This document shows, in pieces, positions 15,401 to 16,390 of a DNA stretch of 16,390 nt; position 1 is the first letter of the stretch; each line of letters starts with the position of its first letter. This DNA is from Candidatus Aminicenantota bacterium (GTDB taxonomy: Bacteria > Acidobacteriota > Aminicenantia > UBA2199), in contig CP070627.1 of the NCBI GenBank assembly GCA_020355945.1, positions 378,208-394,597 of the forward strand. The letters run 5' to 3'. Under the pieces are notes generated by a model, which had not been told where the DNA came from, did not search any database, and was given only the letters and a program-made list of their open reading frames with translations. The translations under genes were made by a program, and so were the position numbers.

Positions 15401-16390
15401 ATTAAAAACGGGCTGCGCCTATATGCCCATTGACCCGGAATTTCCCGAAGGAAGAATCGAATACATGTTAAAGGACAGCAATACCGGAGTTTTGGTGAGT
15501 GGGGTGAGTAAGGTAAGTAAGTTGAGTGAGTGGGACGGAGAGATCCTGCAAATATCCGATGATTCCCCGGGAAAATCCCCTCTTGAGAGGGGGGCCTCCT
15601 CCTCATCCTTAAAAAGTCTGGGAGGAGGCGGGGTGTGTCAAAATCCGCAAACCGTAAGCAGCCCTCCTGATCTGGCTTACGTCATCTACACCTCCGGGAC
15701 CACCGGCCAACCCAAGGGTGTTCTTCTCACTCATGAAAATTTAGTCAATTATGTCCATTGGTTCACCACAGCCGCAGCCATTACCAAAGAGGATAAAACC
15801 CTATTAACCTCTTCTTTTGCCTTTGACCTGGGGTATACCTCTTTATATACCTCTCTTTTAAAGGGGGGTGAATTACACATCCTGCCCAGGGAAATTTACC
15901 TGTTAGGGGAACGGTTATTGGATTATATCCGGCAAAAGGAAATTACTTATATCAAAGTGACCCCTTCGTTATTTTCCGTTATTGTTAACAGTCCTAATTT
16001 TTCGATGAAAACCTGTGAAACCTTACGATTAGCAGCAATTGGCGGCGAAGCCATTAACGTGGAGGATATTGACAGGGCTCACTCTCTTTGTGCCCATATG
16101 CAAATCATGAATCATTACGGTCCTACGGAAGCCACCATTGGCTGTGCGGCCGCAGTGGTCAATTTTGATCAATTTGATGAGTATAAAAACCATCCGGTGA
16201 TAGGAACTCCCATCTATAACACCAACGTGCATATACTGGGTAAAGATTTAAATATACTGCCCGTTAGAGTACCGGGGGAATTATGTATCTCCGGCACCTG
16301 TATAGCCCGTGGTTATCTAAACCGTCCCGAATTAACCGCGGGGAAGTTTGACCATGATTTATGGGATTTACAGGATTACCATGATGAAAA
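12408..16390 (+). CDS. NRPS: halfC-A(Asp) with internal B12/radical SAM, 3' partial
   Basis: The frame is open from the ATG at 12408 to the window end (1327 codons, no stop in my translation). Residues 1-265 are a half condensation domain (KEREYWLNQL at 19, FINTV at 120). The A domain begins at VHQWFENQVEKTPGHIAV (283-300), is interrupted by about 645 residues, and resumes at ALIVCDTLTYRELNEKA (from 947). It continues with YTSGTTGQPKG (1094-1104), FDLGYTS (1139) and HYGPTEAT (1236-1243), and is cut before YRTGDL. Pocket residues D1140 L1141 T1144 K1183 A1210 G1212 H1236 I1244 G1245 fit the known Asp code (DLTKVGHIG) with one change. The insert holds a B12-binding region and a radical SAM core, so one polypeptide would select Asp and carry a radical enzyme, perhaps acting on Asp or the growing chain. 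Two loop segments (SGVSKVSKLSE, and a Gly/Ser-rich stretch) come from DNA repeats. The gene sits 83 bp after the previous synthetase. Confidence 0.95.
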   Translation, partial: MENSQMNSKLTILANQRSKEREYWLNQLAGEWIKSHFPYEYQNQKEPGSTRENPAKTGKTVEFPFTPHLFKEMMRLSRGVDQAIHTIAAAGLVLLLYKYTGSPDIVVGTPVYKQDLDGDFINTVLVLRNQLKPVMTFKELLYQVKHTIDKAIEHQNYPMEILAHQLGRLEPGENDPGFPLFDVAILLKNIHDPEYLRDFHHNVRFSLEKSANSLGGVVEYNSLLYPQETIERMTRHFTRVLQQGLSNVNEAISSLDMLSPDEKRQLLEEFNDTASDFPTGQTVHQWFENQVEKTPGHIAVSSPLDLSDIYNQLESGTPRAHPGEKMGTCCFKQNPYIYRSGLSLPSQHTTLVLLKTHRHNCVIADQQVVKLLAFFNGHLNLKSIYSRVQGLAFSLYILDRSDLLGISFQFNQKPQRFIINEFNDFFGLVKVLAGNDLIELVGIEPAVPLVEHPVLPVFEADSQSTGIDKIDLERLLTKEKQVATAQVLLLGDTPGTPTTGLLYLGAYLQRQGIKTYCQFYDPSPDSTAMKQNLEELLGKIQPRVVAISMKWFLYIARVIDMARMVKEYAAAHSLDITVVVGGNTASYYWENIIKYDCFDVLVRGDGEAPLAKICQGQDISTIPNCVYKKNGEIIENPVTYIQDETNSLEIYLSHLQETLLSNHTSRLGTFFIYTHKGCAMNCLYCGGCNQAQQKTFNRKHLYKRRVQEVRTDITAAKEYASTFQFEFDIPDKNLPGYCRQIWEGIDLSGHFCIFSTLMPPGDALIELVSRTFKYVYWDFDICTPSERHRNQLFSLGLVKPQPSDKDILYFMDRCEKYNNIEVRLNLITGLPYFTSEDIEPGKQLLDKIMNTYSCFSELHWARLHAQPGAPIAKDAAKHHMQSYASVFEDFLKYSKENFDQTSGYSTVEDFNYPYIYFNDDRLNSSVTNFYLETNKKVNQHRIDRQKALIVCDTLTYRELNEKAHRLAGVLRAKGVKPAGIVGLMLERSPDIPVGILGILKTGCAYMPIDPEFPEGRIEYMLKDSNTGVLVSGVSKVSKLSEWDGEILQISDDSPGKSPLERGASSSSLKSLGGGGVCQNPQTVSSPPDLAYVIYTSGTTGQPKGVLLTHENLVNYVHWFTTAAAITKEDKTLLTSSFAFDLGYTSLYTSLLKGGELHILPREIYLLGERLLDYIRQKEITYIKVTPSLFSVIVNSPNFSMKTCETLRLAAIGGEAINVEDIDRAHSLCAHMQIMNHYGPTEATIGCAAAVVNFDQFDEYKNHPVIGTPIYNTNVHILGKDLNILPVRVPGELCISGTCIARGYLNRPELTAGKFDHDLWDLQDYHDE
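13308..15242 (+). other. Inserted module with B12-binding and radical SAM domains
   Basis: Residues about 301-945, placed exactly between the first strand of the A domain (IAV, 298-300) and its continuation (KALIVCD, then LTYREL at 954). Residues about 301-480: unassigned region, perhaps a small winged-helix fold. Residues about 487-615: Rossmann-like B12-binding type (VLLLGDTPGTPTTGLLYLGAYL, VVAISM, VVVGG, VLVRGDGEAPL). Residues about 670-900: radical SAM core with GCAMNCLYC, cysteines C678, C682 and C685 for the 4Fe-4S cluster, plus a further C688. The later part includes RLNLITGLP and HAQPGAP. No DxHxxG motif is seen in the B12 region, as in base-off/His-off members such as class B methylases. 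Reaction unknown; methylation or another radical modification of the Asp residue is the simplest inference. Confidence 0.9.
15495..15530 (+). repeat. In-frame 9-bp tandem repeat (VSx)
   Basis: Four units starting at 15495, 15504, 15513 and 15522, built on GTGAGTAAG with small changes. They code for VSG VSK VSK LSE in the A domain, between the N-terminal core and the YTSGTTG motif. The period of 9 matches the repeats at 10263 and 11208. Confidence 0.9.
15577..15629. repeat. In-frame inverted-repeat insertion within A domain
   Basis: Two hairpins in tandem: CCCCTCT (15577-15583) with AGAGGGG (15586-15592), then GCCTCCTCC (15594-15602) with GGAGGAGGC (15621-15629), all perfect arms. It is translated as a Ser/Gly-rich, low-complexity stretch in a loop shortly before YTSGTTGQPKG. 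It resembles intergenic palindromic repeats more than coding sequence, but the frame is kept. Confidence 0.75.
16347..16380 (+). repeat. 34-nt exact repeat in A domain loop, copy 2
   Basis: Identical to 10189-10222. It is in the equivalent loop of the Asp-type A domain, at the very end of the window. After the match the sequences diverge within a few bases. Confidence 0.9.

Overview
The window is an internal slice of a large non-ribosomal peptide synthetase (NRPS) gene cluster. All five genes lie on the + strand and are closely spaced (gaps of 25-108 bp), so they are probably one operon. Both ends are cut inside NRPS genes. No loading module, thioesterase, transporter or regulator is visible. 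The base composition leans to AT, and the giant synthetases contain loop micro-repeats and proteins that begin with a half condensation domain. From memory this style resembles NRPSs of uncultured Acidobacteriota-related bacteria such as Candidatus Aminicenantes. That assignment is an impression, not a proof.

Layout: (1) 1-1920, the end of an NRPS: tail of an adenylation (A) domain, a carrier protein (PCP) and a complete condensation (C) domain. (2) 1946-3691, a stand-alone radical SAM enzyme with a B12-binding-type N-terminal region. (3) 3742-3951, a 69-residue Cys-rich protein resembling the DUF1858 redox-disulfide family, flanked by two copies of a palindromic hairpin. (4) 4060-12324, a 2754-residue NRPS: half-C, A(Asn), PCP, C, A(Gly), PCP, C. 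Its first A domain is interrupted by a PP-loop ATPase/amidotransferase-like domain. (5) 12408-16390, the start of another NRPS that runs off the window: half-C, then an A domain (predicted Asp) interrupted near its N-terminus by about 645 residues containing a B12-binding and radical SAM module.

Working together: reading the A-domain pocket residues gives the order X (unknown, ORF1), Asn, Gly, Asp. Tailoring chemistry appears to be built into the assembly line: a PP-loop enzyme inside the Asn-activating domain, a radical SAM enzyme inside the Asp-activating domain, and a further radical SAM enzyme and a small Cys-rich protein encoded between the synthetases. Two synthetases and the free radical SAM protein end in a similar acidic-Asp-Phe-x-(Phe/Leu) tail, which could be a docking signal. 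The most interesting part of the window is this pair of A domains with different, unusual insertions at two different sites, together with the shared tails. The chemistry and product are inference.

At the DNA level, the synthetase genes carry in-frame 9-bp tandem repeats, an exact 34-nt repeat shared by two A domains, an in-frame inverted-repeat insertion, and a strong excess of the palindrome CCCGGG.
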